Positions 1 to 11,746 are shown, counted from the stretch's first letter. The stretch: DNA of 64,000 nt from Syncephalis fuscata (GCA_025786725.1 JAHLTZ010000011.1:62001-126000); one strand, 5' to 3'. Notes: generated by a model from the sequence alone, not told the origin. Translations and numbers: made by a program.

Positions 1-1054
1 TCGCGGCAATAAACCATGTTCATTTAATGTTTTCATAACACCAAGATGACATGCGCCTAATGATTATATTCATATTCATATGCATATTGTTATTAACTAT
101 CTAAATTTTATAAATCCATATACAATAAAACTTACCAAAAGTGGATCCACCGTGTAATACGAGGGCTGATCGGCCAAAACACTGACGTGTATCACGAAAG
201 AATTCCGATTTCTGTTGATATGAAAGCTGACTATTATCGGCTGCTCCAATCATTGCAAGTAACTCGGTCACAGTGCGTGTATAGTCTTCAATAAGATCTT
301 TGGTGCTAAGTAGGGTAAATTAAATTACTTGTTAGTTGTTGATTTAATTATATAAACATACAGATAACTCTGTAGATTCACTACTACTACAACTACTGTC
401 TAGATAATTACCCAGTACATGCTCGTCCAAATAATGTCGGTTCATTAATACCAGCCAAATTACGAATCAATCCTATAATAAATGATAGCAATAATTTATT
501 TTCCTTAATACTATAAATAATCACCTTTATACCTAGCTTACCTGTGCGTAACAAGTAAATAGCACCTGCTATATCTTTTTGTTGTAAAACATTATGTAAT
601 TCTTGTGTTCGATGGAAAATAAAGCGATGGTCATAGTTTCTTGCCACTGGATTTGCCTTCCAAACATCCATACCTGCCAACTATTAGTCTTAATAATATT
701 TTGCTTCATCAATCTAGCCTACCTAATAAACTATATCAATTTATTAGTAGCTATTCAATCTAATATTTAATAAAACTTACGCATCAAGTTGTTTCGCCTT
801 GGCATACCATGCTGTGTATGTTGTACACCGGCCAAGTTCAGCACGTAGTTTTTGTTCAAGTGTTGGTGCCCATAACAGCTAAACAGTCGAATAAGCACTG
901 ACAGCCTCGTATTGCTGTTTAGTTCATCATTGTCATTTACCTTCCACCAATAACTCGATACTTCTCCTAGTAGATAGAAACAAGCCGTAATAAATATTAT
1001 TATGCGCTGAAGTACTTGTTTCAACATATGAGTAAACGCCTGTTTAGCCAGCAA
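1..1054 (-). CDS. Triacylglycerol lipase, DUF3336 + patatin (Tgl3/4/5 type), 3' end cut by window
   Basis: Probably hydrolyses stored triacylglycerol on lipid droplets (family knowledge). Exons on the minus strand: 1054-941, 878-781, 680-542, 472-412, 305-136 and 56-1, continuing off the left edge. The first exon encodes a hydrophobic segment (IIIFITACFYLLGEV). DUF3336 follows, with a D-V-W-K motif, a Y-D-H-R-F motif and R-T-Q-E-L, then the family hallmark LIRNLAGINEPTLFGRACTG and the patatin start ALVLHGGSTFG then HLGVMKTLNEHGLLPR. The catalytic Ser and Asp lie outside the window. All junctions keep phase except 781/680, where the conserved L-D-x-L-x-G spacing requires one more base (probably a G) than the sequence gives. 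The ATG at 1054 is chosen because it opens directly onto the membrane segment. Divergent from the SR-protein gene. Confidence 0.85.
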
Positions 1055-1451
1055 TTAACTCATCTAAAATATAACTATACTGTTCGCTACAAAGATAATT
1101 ACCGTCATTTTGCCAACCAGTAGATAGTATCTCTAGTGCTATTTCCTTTGCTCTTATATATATTGCCAGTCTTACTATTACTATACTATTATTATTTAGT
1201 AGAAAAAGGTATATAGCGTGCCGATAACAGTGTGCAACCAAGATATATAACCAAAACTAAACCATATAGTCATGTGACTATTCTGTATTGAGGTAGCATG
1301 CCAGCAATTCCCCTTTGCGTTTTTTTCCCTTTACTTCCCTTCCTCGTTGTTGTCGTTGTCGTCTTGATTTATACGGGAAATCTATCTACACCACCACAGA
1401 CACACAGACATACACACAAACACACACACAGGTACACACACGCAGTTGATC
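1055..1451. promoter_or_regulatory. Divergent intergenic region between lipase and SR-protein genes
   Basis: About 400 bp separate the two start codons. A CA-rich microsatellite-like tract (about 1390-1443) lies just before the SR-protein ATG. A minus-strand open frame at 1044-1241 starts inside this region, but I see no domain in it. No clear TATA box was identified. Confidence 0.4.
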
Positions 1452-3350
1452 ATGGCTACTCGTCTCTATATTGGACGTCTTCATCGCGATGTGCGTGAAC
1501 GTGATCTTGAACGACTTTTCGATCGTTATGGTAAAATTGTCGATCTGCGCTTGATGAGCGGTTTTGGCTTCGTGGTATGTATACTGCCTGCATTATGGCG
1601 TGAGTTTGTGATTTAACGTCTGGTTTTATACCCACGCCTACCGTATATACTGTTTTAAACAACGTGTTATTGGCAAATAGGAATTCCGTGATTCACGCGA
1701 TGCACGCGATGTAGTCCGTGCTTTGGACGGTAGAGACTTTTTCGGTGAACGGTAAGTGTCCATTATTAGTACATATTAAGTACAATTATATTAAAACATG
1801 CGTATATTACTTTATTCGACAGTATCATGGTTCAATTTGCACGCAGTGATCGCCGAGGTGGCGGTGGCGGTGGCGGTAACGACTCTAGGTATTATTTAAT
1901 TATTGGTAATATAATTGGCGTTAATCTATGTGATTGATATCAATAGCGGTAATAGATTTAGCCCACCACAACGTACCAAGAACCGATTGGCCGTCAGCAA
2001 CTTGGCTCCAGGCACAAGTTGGCAGGTACGCATTAGAAACGTTTTATTTGTTAATTGGCCAGTTGCGACGATGATAATGGCGACGACGAAGGCAATCATT
2101 GGTGTCTAAGTAAATACTGCCATTTGTTATACTTTCAAAACGGGCTTGGATTAAGACTGGTGACGATCAGTTTGGTTGAATTAGCCGCCGTCATTGCTTG
2201 GAGCGTGCGCTTGGGACGCGGCGACAGCGGTAGCAGCAAAGGAGTCGACCATACGTGTATGTTTGACATATCTGCGCTATTATAATTGTGATGACTATAA
2301 TGATAATGATGTATGGCCGGCAATGGTGTCATACTGGCTTCGTAAATGGCGGTCTCCAACTATGCTTATGGCGCTGTCTATGGGTGCCCGCCCTTTGGAA
2401 TGGACGATGTTTGAATGGCATGTCTTTCTCTTTGTTTGTGCGTTCGTGGTCACCGACGCGTCTGGACGGGATATTGGCGCGTGGAGTAGTGCAGTGGGCG
2501 TGGTCCGTCGTTGTCGTCTCTTTATATTGGTGTTTAACTCGGGCTCATTGATTATATTTTTATTACTTTGTTTTTTCTCAACATATTTGATTCAATAGGA
2601 CTTGAAGGATTTAATGCGTTCGATTGGCGATGTTACATTCACTGATATCTTCCGTAATGGAGAAGGGTAAGTGCTGCAATTATCTAATTAAATAGCATTA
2701 ATTACAAACATTAGTATTGTCGAATTCCGTTCCGGAGACGATATGCGTCGTGCTATTAAGGAGCTTGATGGTTCAGATTTGCGTGGTAATCGCATTACTC
2801 TACGCGAGGTAAGTGTTTTAATAACATGTATAAACTATAAATTAGTCATTAGCGTGTTATAAATAAAATGGTCATCTATTACTTTTTAATCAATGTATTT
2901 TATGACATATAGGAAAGAGAGCGTGGCGGTGGCCGATCACGCTCTCGTTCACCACGACGCGATGAACGCCGTGGTCGTGGTCGTAGCCGTAGCCGCAGTC
3001 GCAGCCGTAGCCGTAGCCGTAGCCGTGGTGGCTATGGCGGCAGCAGTCGCCGTGAAGGTGGTGGCCGCAACTGGAGTCCCAGTCCACGTCGCAGCCGTAG
3101 CCGAGGACGCAGTCCAAGCCGTAGTCCAAGCCGCAGCCGCAGCCGCAGCTCACACCGTGACAGCAGCGCTAAGCGCAACTGGAGTCCTAGTCCAGCCCGC
3201 AGCGTAAGCCCAGCGCGTAGTGGTGGTGCTTCGCCAAACAATCGCGATACTGAAATGCGCCGCTCTGTTTCGCCTCGTCCTAGCGATCCTGCACCTATGG
3301 AAGGATCACCAGTACGCAATGGCAATGCCTCCCCCTATGCCGAAGATTAA
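1452..3350 (+). CDS. SR splicing factor, SRSF1/Srp2-like (RRM, pseudo-RRM, RS tail)
   Basis: Nuclear pre-mRNA splicing regulator. Seven exons (1452-1574, 1681-1751, 1823-1888, 1956-2025, 2599-2666, 2715-2808, 2913-3350) splice in phase to 309 residues. RRM1 is at about residues 4-75, with RNP2 LYIGRL and RNP1-like MSGFGFVEF. A Gly-rich linker follows. RRM2 at about 98-165 carries SWQDLKDLM, matching the SWQDLKD signature of the SRSF1 pseudo-RRM. From about residue 165 the protein is dominated by RS/SR dipeptides encoded by repeated CGY AGY codons, ending in Ser/Pro motifs that are likely kinase targets. The open frames antisense to the RS region are composition shadows. The 573-nt intron inside RRM2 is far longer than others in the window. 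Confidence 0.93.
2026..2598 (+). other. 573-nt intron inside the SR-protein pseudo-RRM
   Basis: The donor GTACGC follows the codon for the Q of SWQ, and the acceptor ATAG precedes GACTTGAAGG (D-L-K). Other introns in this gene are 48-106 nt. The interior is GC-richer than usual intron sequence here (about 2160-2260 and 2330-2530) and holds overlapping open frames in both orientations. None resembles a known protein. Confidence 0.8.
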
Positions 3351-4634
3351 ACATAGGTGCAATAGCGAGTTATTTTTTACTGAGTAATTAATTCTATTGC
3401 CACTTGATCTGCACAAAGTGACTTTTGCTTTTCTTTCTTTCAAAGATCGGCTGTATTTGCTTAGCGTGATTTAAAGATTTGAAATTAAAAAAGTTGTCTT
3501 TTGATGTCATTTTACCAAAAACAAACAAACAAATTAGATCATTAATAACTATTTTTACGATCAATTGTAGCTTTCATGGATAGATTAGTCATTATATATA
3601 GTTATAATTAATCGATTATAATAAGAATTTATGTTGTTATAATTTATAAAAGCTATATAATGCTCATGCCGTCATTCTTTCCATTCCATTATAAGTCAGT
3701 ATACTGTGTAATTATTGTGACATCCAGTAAAGTGATACAATGGTGCCATAATAGTAATAAACACTATTATGCAATCATCATATGCATATCGTTTATTCTA
3801 TCTATCATGATAGTATCGATTTATATTATTATATTGTTAACAAGATAATAACAATCTCGTGTATATGTTAGTGTTACATGATGTTGATTGAAAAATAAAC
3901 AGTATACGAAAGAAGTGATAATAATAATAAAACACAGCTTATAGTAGAGCAATAATTTATTGCTATTTATTTACTATTAGTCAACATGGTTTTAAATGCT
4001 CATTAGCTGTTGAAAATAAATATATGTTAACAAATGGTATAAATGATTGAGTGTATTGAAGTACGCAGTAGTCTTTAACGATTATTCTGTTTCAAATAGT
4101 CATTAAATTGCTGGTTGCTTGCAATGTATATTACTAGACATCTGTGCTTTAATCTACAGTATTGTGTTCTAATTGGTATTCACAAAACAGCAATACTCAA
4201 CTCACAGCGTTTACAGATAAATTTGTGATTTCCTTTGATATTAGAACTTGAAACGTAGGAGTCATACAAAAATGTAATTACCATAATGAGTTACGTTTTT
4301 CCATCGTGTTGCTCAATATATACATACACACATATATATAAAATAACAATGCAACTTTAAAACATTTGCATTTCAAATTCCGTATTTGAATAACGGAGGT
4401 TGTTACTTGCTGTTTATTTCCATGCGCTCTTCCATGTTTCTTACTCCGAAGTATGCATTCCATATTCGCCCGTCTCATAGTAAATACATCGACTATTGCA
4501 TGATCTATTTTACTATAAATACCTTCATTTCTTAGCATGCTTATTTGTCTAATCATCACATCATACTCTTCCCTCACGTACTAAACTCATAGAAAGTACA
4601 GCTTTTTATTCGACGACTGGGCCTTGACATAGAG
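3351..4634. other. Intergenic, AT-rich
   Basis: 3' flank of the SR gene and promoter of the next. A minus-strand open frame at 4278-4577 (99 codons) has no recognisable domain or signal peptide and is probably chance. I see nothing else. Confidence 0.4.
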
Positions 4635-5775
4635 ATGTTTACGATGAAATCCATTCTTACTATTACTGCTGCTACACTTATGCTAGTATCGGTTACTAAA
4701 GCCACGCCTGTCAATGGCATACCAAATCAACCTAGCTTCGGTGGCAAGTATCTATCCCAAGCCACTCGTGTCATTTACTAATGTTACTATTCATATAGAA
4801 TTAATAAAAACCAAGCAAGACTATGTAAAAAGCTTATTTAGCACACATGGTATCCAGTTTACCGGCACGCCAAACGAATCTAATGGCATATACTATACCA
4901 AAGCAACGCAAAATAAGCAGCCTATTACACTTGCATGTGGACTAAATTCAAATCCCAAAAGTCATGCTCTTAAAGTATATCAGGTCGGTTCTATATAACA
5001 ATGGATATGCAATAACTAACAAGTATCGCTATCAATAGAATTTAATGGAAACTTACAAACCGTTTGATAACGAAACCCTCCGATTGCTGTGCCTACAGGA
5101 AAGATCATGATCCCAGGAAATACATGCTATGTTCTACAAGGCCAATGTAAAAAAAGATATAAGGATTTTGCTCAAGTATTTAGTAGGTATGTCAACAATG
5201 TTAATTGCGCATAAGAAATATTGTTCTAACCTAAATTAGTCGTGATGGTGTGAAAAAAGTACAAAATTTATGGGGAAATATTGGAAGTGGTACGAGTTTT
5301 TAGTGCTTATATACTATATGTTAATCTATTGTTAGGTCTAAATGCTTTAGAAGAATTGGGATGGTATGCCCACATGAATTTTGAAGGTAAGCATGGTGTT
5401 TATCACTGATGTTTATATAACAATATCGCTAGATATTTGCATTAATGAGGACAAATATGGATTTAACCCATACTTCATTAACCTCAGTAAGGCTATTCCA
5501 GTAGGACAAGGAAAAGTTATTGTTGATGAATTTGAGGAAACAACTAGAATTGATGAAATGAATGAGTTTGCTCTAAATGCTAGTCTTCGTCTTGTTAGTG
5601 AAATGTAAAAGCAGCGATAGCGATAGAACTGCGTAATTCTTTAAAAGGAGGAAGGTACTGGGAAGAACTTTCTTATGATCTTGGCAAACCAGATACAAGA
5701 GGCTGGGATTTAGGATCAATAGACTACTTTACAATCACAATCAGTACTATAGCATTGGGCCCAGAGAATAAATAA
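4635..5775 (+). pseudogene. Secreted protein of unknown family with interrupted reading frame
   Basis: Not recognised. It starts with a clear signal peptide (MFTMKSILTITAATLMLVSV, then T-K-A). The supported exons are 4635-4743, 4799-4983, 5039-5186, 5240-5289, 5336-5386 and 5433 onward. The first intron is GC-AG (GCAAGT donor, TTACTAATG branch, TATAG acceptor). Exons 3-5 read in one phase only from about 5070. The exon 3 start and the stretch after 5607 each need a frame change to stay open to the stop at 5773-5775. The two breaks could be sequence errors, as seen in conserved genes nearby, or real decay. Cys, Gly and Trp placement in the later exons suggests a folded extracellular domain, but I cannot name it. 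Confidence 0.45.
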
Positions 5776-8374
5776 CGAGTCTTACAAATAACCAGCGATT
5801 GCTTAAATAAAGCCATGACATGTTACGGTTTACTTATTACAACTGTGCACTATTTTAATATCGATTAATTGTTTATTAAATAATAACATTTATTGCTATT
5901 ATAAATGTCATTTAGTATAGTTAAATCACAACATAGACTTTATAAAAAACAACGTAGTCAATAAAATAGAATACGCTAGTCAAAGCATTTAATATGATAA
6001 TTTGCATATATTTACTGGAGTTATCCAAAGATATGTAAACAAGTTATATCGTTTGCATTACTGTGAAGAAATTGATGATTGACCATCTTCACATCTGGAT
6101 TCAATCAAAATTTTATTACTATTTTTTGACTAGTGCAAAAACATAGTGTATATGTTTGGCTGCCATCACATCAAGCTTCCATGTTTTATCACAAAATTGG
6201 CATTTGAGTACAGCATGTATATTGCGCTTTAATCCAATAGCCTCCATGTCCTCCAGTGTTTTTTACACTTGTTACAAACTTGACTTGTTATAAACTCATT
6301 AACATAAATAAATTCAATAGAACTATCAGAATTATTGACTATTCGCTTGATAACTTTGGTGATTTGTCGTGTAGAAGTAGATAACTTGTTTTTTATAAAC
6401 GCACCAAGTTATCATTGTTAAAGCCAATGATTGTTTTTTTGTAAAATGTAGAAAGATTTCTGGGAGGCAAAGAGCTCAATTATCTTTTTCAAATGCAATC
6501 GAGATGATAAACAATTTTTTTACAAAAGTTGAGCATAGTGACTTGAATAATCAACTTATCAATTAATTAATTTATGTTTAAATCGCTATTTATTATTTGC
6601 ACTCGCTTTTAGTCCACTTTTTTACTTTCTTTGATCAGTTTTTTATTAATCAACTCAACAGTTATGTTTTTACACTGTAAGCACCCTCGTTTAAATTACT
6701 CCCTCTTTTGCTTATACCTAATAGTATCACCTAGATGTTAGTTACTTAATAAAATAATTGGATATTTTAATATGACAGAAACTCGATACTATTATAAAAT
6801 AAACAATAAATAAATATCTCTTTTAATTGCTGCTTACCATGATGTAGCATGCTGTGTTGTTACTGCACAAATTTGATGCAATTTACCACATGATAAGTCG
6901 TTCAAGTATAATTCTGTCATTATTTAACGCGTGACAATAATTATTGTTATTGTCATTGCTATCATTGTTGCTATTTCTGTCATTGTCTTTATTCTAAATA
7001 AACAGATATAGTCACTTGATAGAACGTCAAATAATCACTAGTCAGTTGTACTTTATATGACCACCGTACAAAACTCTCTTCCTTTTCTTCTATATGGTAA
7101 CATTATATACGGAGTTGCATTACTAAAATATTAATAAACATCAGTTATTCACATTGTATCTAGGCCACATATTGTGAAAGTTGAATTTTATTTTATTTTT
7201 ATAATTAACCTTTAATAATTGAATAATGGTTGTAATTAGAATATAGAAAACAATACAGAGCCAAATATATGATATGTTTATTATTATTATCCCAATAGAG
7301 CTTGACTTTATAGCAAATACTACTGTTGTTAGTAAAACTTGCGATGTCCATATAATTGATCATATGTCTGTAAATGACAATATTTACTGGTTATACTCTT
7401 GAATAATTGTTTGCTTGTAATTTTTAATACTAGTATTTAGTAGAATGCTATTGTAACGAATTACATGTTAATTACATGTTATCGTCAATACGCAGCTTAA
7501 TTACATGGTGAACGTTATGGATCAATCGCGTAATACGTAATCACGTGATTATATTAACATAATCTTGTGCTGTAACAATATTATATAAAGAAAAAACGTT
7601 TATCTAACCATTAAATAATAATGATAATATACATAACAAAGATTATACAATAATGATAACAAAGACAGTGTAACAATAAGGACAAAACATGCCATAATTG
7701 CCGATAGATGGGGCATGGCAATAATGGCGTTGGTGTAAGTGCAATTACGCTTTTGATTCGTCAATTTCGAGGTAATAGCCATTTGCCAAAAGTTCTATTT
7801 TGCTCAACAATAAATCCAAAAACAAGTAGTCTGTACTATTGTGGTGTTACATCTCGGGTTACTATTGTTGCCGCCTCTCGCTCAATAAAACGAACATCAT
7901 GTGACACGGAAGTCATTCCATAGAATGGATCTCAGCGTAATATAGGCGACAGTAAGGCCTTTTTAGTATTAAAGCATGACGGTATTGCCAATATCCAACT
8001 TGGTCGATACTGATCTTCTTTCGTTTTAACGTTTTTCCCGTTTGTCTATTCTTCGTTACGACTACTTTTGTTTCGTTTGCGCTCTTTGGCTGCGAGACGC
8101 TTGTTTATGCTTCTTTCCTTTCCTTCTCTCTTACGCTCCACACACACGCCTTGCTCTTTTTTACTCTATTGCTTTACGTATCTGTATTCGCTTTGATTTT
8201 GATTACGATTCTGTTATCTGTTAAGCAGTAACATAGCAACAGTATTTATCATCATCCATTTTTTGTTATTTTGTACGTTTTTTCAACTTTACGGTCAAGT
8301 CTGTTTATTTTCTAGCTTATCAATTTGATTCCACTGTTGATTGCCGCAACAACAACAACAACACTAACGACAAA
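5776..8374. other. Long AT-rich intergenic stretch upstream of the peptide transporter
   Basis: About 2.6 kb with no convincing gene. It holds a degenerate zinc-finger-like repeat (separate entry, 6120-6350). Around 8040-8230 the plus strand becomes pyrimidine-rich, probably the transporter's core promoter and 5' leader. The short open frames at 7600-7923 and 8042-8224 show no domain. Confidence 0.4.
6120..6350 (-). repeat. Degenerate repeat with zinc-finger (BED-like) coding remnant
   Basis: Read on the minus strand it encodes fragments in two frames: CNKCKKHW, and then LKCQFCDKTWKLD followed by HIHYVF. The C-x2-C...H-x-H spacing is like BED fingers of hAT-type transposases. Stops and frame changes separate the pieces. 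A related sequence is at 14715-14835. Assignment to a transposon family is inference. Confidence 0.4.
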
Positions 8375-10000
8375 ATGTTCACTGAGAAACTATCCAATAT
8401 GGAGAAAACTCCGGAAATGACTGAGAAGAATATGGCGGCCGTCATAGACTTTCCATACGATATCCCAAATGTGACCGCCATGCCTGCTGAAGCTGGCGTT
8501 GGCGCTGTATTTGATGAACTACCTTTGGACGCAGAATACACTGTATCCGGCAAGATTCCCTTGTCCGCTTGGTTTATCGTTGCTACCGAATTGTGTGAAC
8601 GCTTCTCATTCTATGGTGCCTCGCTGCTGTTTGTTACCTATATGATATCCAAACTGGGCGTTTCACCGAGTGATGCCACCTACATTAACCGTGGCTTCCA
8701 GTTCTTTGCCTATTTCACAGCAATCATTGGTGCCATTATTGCTGACGCTAAGTTAGGCAAATTCCGCACCATTCTCATATTTGCTTCTCTTTATTTAGTC
8801 GGTTTGGTTTTATTATCAGCCTCGGCCTCCCCCGCGTCGATTGAGGTTGGATTTGGTCTGCCTGGCTTTATTATTGCCACATATATATTTATTGCCTGTG
8901 GTACCGGCGGCATCAAGTCGAATGTATCGACGTTTGTGGCCGATCAAATTGTTGTTGGCTTCCAGGCCACAAAGACGCCCGGCGTTTACACCGACTCACG
9001 TATTACGTTGGAGGGCGTATTTCGCTACTTTTACTGGGCCATTAACGTCGGTTCTTTAGTCGGTATGTTTGTTTGTAAGCGTGTCGAACAAGTATCCAAC
9101 CATGCCTTTGCATTTATGGCACCGGCCATTATGTTTGCTCTGGGTATTACGGCCTTTATTTGTGGCCGTAAGCGCTATATCACCCAGAAGCCATCATCAA
9201 TCGTGCTATCCAAGGTGTACGGCTGTATCAAATATGCAGTTGCAAATCGCAACAATGGCATTACCGTGTCTCATTGGCTGGACCGCTCAAAGGGTTCTGG
9301 CCATATTTGGGACGATAAGTTTGTTGATGATCTTGCTAAAACACTTCGTGGCTGTAAGGTCTTTTTGTTCTATCCAATCTACTGGGCTCTATACGGCAAC
9401 ATGAGCGACTGTTTTATCATTCAAGGCATGGATATGCGCCGTCCAGACTGGCTTGGTCCCGAGGACCCCAACTTGCTTAACACCATCTCCATCGTCGTGG
9501 CCATTCCGCTCTTTGACTCTGTGATCATTCCGTTCCTGCGTCGTCGTGGTTTCCGTCTCGGCCCCATTACTCGTATTACAATTGGCTTCGCCATTGTCAC
9601 GTGCGGTTTTGTCTACGCCACCATTATGGGCCATGTTCTCTACAACACTGGCCCATTTTACGACTTTGCGAACCAAAAGAATCCCGATGGCGACTTCCAA
9701 AACGATCTATCCATCTGGTGGCAATTTGTACCTTATGTGGCCATCGGTATTTCGGAGATTTTTGCTTCGGCCACTGGTCTTGAATTCGCCTATAAGAGCG
9801 CCACCCCTGAACTTAAATCTATTGTTATGTCTCTTTTCCTATTGACGAACTGTGGCGGTTCATTGATTGGGTTGGCTGTGGGTAGTCTATCCACCGATCC
9901 ATATATTGTTGTTCTTTTAGGAGTGGAAACTGCCGTTATGGCTGCATTCACAGTTCTTTTCTACTATCTTTTCCGTCATTTGGATAACGAAGATGTATAA
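8375..10000 (+). CDS. PTR2: Proton-coupled di/tripeptide transporter (POT/PTR2 family)
   Basis: Plasma-membrane importer of small peptides driven by the proton gradient. One uninterrupted exon of 541 codons, slightly shorter than yeast Ptr2. The family signature ELCERFSFYGASLLFVTYM starts near residue 72 and supplies the ExxER-type proton/peptide motif. FYWAINVGSL (about 219-228) matches the PTR FYxxINxG signature. About 12 hydrophobic segments can be traced. The N-terminal 60 residues are soluble and acidic. Its GC content is higher than the flanks, and no frame problem occurs over 1.6 kb. The ATG at 8375 is the first in the open frame, and Met-10 is an alternative. Confidence 0.95.
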   Translation: MFTEKLSNMEKTPEMTEKNMAAVIDFPYDIPNVTAMPAEAGVGAVFDELPLDAEYTVSGKIPLSAWFIVATELCERFSFYGASLLFVTYMISKLGVSPSDATYINRGFQFFAYFTAIIGAIIADAKLGKFRTILIFASLYLVGLVLLSASASPASIEVGFGLPGFIIATYIFIACGTGGIKSNVSTFVADQIVVGFQATKTPGVYTDSRITLEGVFRYFYWAINVGSLVGMFVCKRVEQVSNHAFAFMAPAIMFALGITAFICGRKRYITQKPSSIVLSKVYGCIKYAVANRNNGITVSHWLDRSKGSGHIWDDKFVDDLAKTLRGCKVFLFYPIYWALYGNMSDCFIIQGMDMRRPDWLGPEDPNLLNTISIVVAIPLFDSVIIPFLRRRGFRLGPITRITIGFAIVTCGFVYATIMGHVLYNTGPFYDFANQKNPDGDFQNDLSIWWQFVPYVAIGISEIFASATGLEFAYKSATPELKSIVMSLFLLTNCGGSLIGLAVGSLSTDPYIVVLLGVETAVMAAFTVLFYYLFRHLDNEDV

Positions 10001-10465
10001 AGCGACCGAGCTGCTGTTTAGGCACGCTCGTTTATGATGATATTTAAAAATAGTTTGTAATAATATTAGTGTAATAAGTAATTTAGTTAGTTAATAATTT
10101 GTATAAAGCTAATGTAACAGCGTCGTGTAAGATTATTAAAAGATGTAACAAAGATGTAGCTGGGTAATAATATAATTTATTCAACAGTGGTAATTGTTTG
10201 TTTATAGCAGTGTTTATACTTGACTAATAGCTGAAAATTAGCATAAAGTGTATTGTTAAGTTATTAGAACCGGCTATCTATGTATACAGAATGATGGGGA
10301 GTAACAGATTAACAATAGCATTTAAAATGTATGTAATAACAGTAATAAAAACGAAAAGACTTATCATATTGGTAATGCAGTTAATTTTTAATTATTTAAA
10401 AATACAAACAATAGTGACAGAGAAAATTTACACAGCGTGGCTAATGATTCACAAACTTTATTGCA
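10001..10465. other. Convergent 3' intergenic region
   Basis: AT-rich stretch between the stop codons of the transporter (plus) and the kinase-like gene (minus). The open frame at 10291-10590 overlaps the kinase-like exon antisense and is not credible. Confidence 0.4.
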
Positions 10466-11746
10466 CTAAGTCTGCACGCCATTCTCATCCAAGTCGGTCA
10501 AATACTGGGAGACGTTTGGACGTTCTTTTGGATCCACTGTCATTAGCTTGTGCATTTGACCGATTAAAGGATTCCAAGTGCTGGCCGTAATAAAATCCGT
10601 TGGAACTGTTATATATCCCGACAAAAGATTGGGATATCTAATAATGGCAAGCATTGTTTGCTTATATAAAGCATATGCTTCCTTGTAATCCTTTGCATTA
10701 TCTAGAATAGATTGGAACGGATTTCTTCCGGTTAAACAACGGTAGAGACAAGCACCAATGGCCCAGGTGTGGAGTTTGGTCAAACTAATTTTGGTATGGG
10801 CAAATGATTCAGGTGAGCGATATTGGAATGAACTAGCAGGGATTGCTTGTGGTTTTAACGAGCCAATCCACGAGTATTCCAATTGACTAGAAAGATCGAA
10901 ATCAATTATCGTAACCTTAGGCCCTTCATCTACTCCACGGTTGGTGATAATGATATCTGGCCAACAGTTAGATATTTTTCAACACTATCTATGATCTACT
11001 TACTATCCGGTTTAAGATCTCCATGACTTAATCCAATCGATTCTAAATAAGCAACGCCTATGTTTTATGCAAATAAGGATTGGCTTGAGTGTATAAATAT
11101 AAATTGTATCATGCATCCTTACCTTTAGCAATCTGTTTGAATATACTAGGCAGTGTTTTGCCCTTTTTAACTGGATTCATATTATCGCTATAGGTATCGA
11201 GCCCTTGGCCACGCTGATATCTAGTTATAAAACAATGCCCGTTTTTAATTTTAAAGTCCTTCATATAATCAACTATTAAATTGGCATCTGAATGCTTTTG
11301 GAGTTTTGCCCTTCGAATTAACTAATAAATACACATATGTTAGCATTCCAATGTTTACCTAATAGTTAATTAAACTTACTAGAGACGCATTTTGTTCGTT
11401 CTTATTATCAATGGCATTATCGGAACATTTAATAATCACCTGTGTTCCCTTATATTTGCCACGGCCAACTACTAAATGCTTCTTTTGTCGTAGTGTTTTT
11501 TTAATGATCAAAGTTTTTTGATTTAGCGTATCTGGTTTATTCAAGGAAAACTGCATAAATGGCCTTTTATCGCCGGCCTCTACTCAGTAAAACAATCAGC
11601 AGTCATAGAATAAAACACATGTATGACATACCATCATCCGCATAATATCCAACTGGAGTAGCCGACACGGTACGTGTCTTGCGCGTAATAACCCAGCAAT
11701 ATACTGCGATGGCAGTTAGAAATAAATTCAATTTCGTCACAATCAT
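10466..11746 (-). CDS. Secretory-pathway protein-kinase-like protein, catalytic residues present
   Basis: Kinase fold behind a signal peptide or anchor (hydrophobic LNLFLTAIAVYCWVI at residues 6-20), so it probably acts in the lumen or outside the cell. Exons 11746-11632, 11579-11380, 11321-11123, 11057-11004 and 10956-10466 join in phase to 352 residues. The Gly-rich loop is GRGKYKG, the beta-3 lysine is in VIIKC, and the catalytic loop HGDLKPDN keeps Asp, Lys and Asn. The metal motif is DFD instead of DFG, and the APE equivalent is SPE. The C-lobe motif WAIGACLYRCLTGRNPF follows. Paralogue of the gene at 55802-57022, with matching introns around the catalytic loop. Substrate unknown. HRD to HGD makes it a non-RD kinase. 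Confidence 0.8.

Noticed and set aside
2194-2598. 134-codon plus-strand open frame
   Set aside because: Lies inside the long SR-protein intron whose splice sites keep the conserved SWQ-DLKD phase. Composition is low-complexity and no domain is visible.
2890-3325. Antisense and alternative-frame open frames across the RS domain
   Set aside because: The repeated CGY AGY codons create long Ala/Val, Gly/Tyr/His and Arg/Leu frames automatically. Only the RS frame continues the RRM exons.
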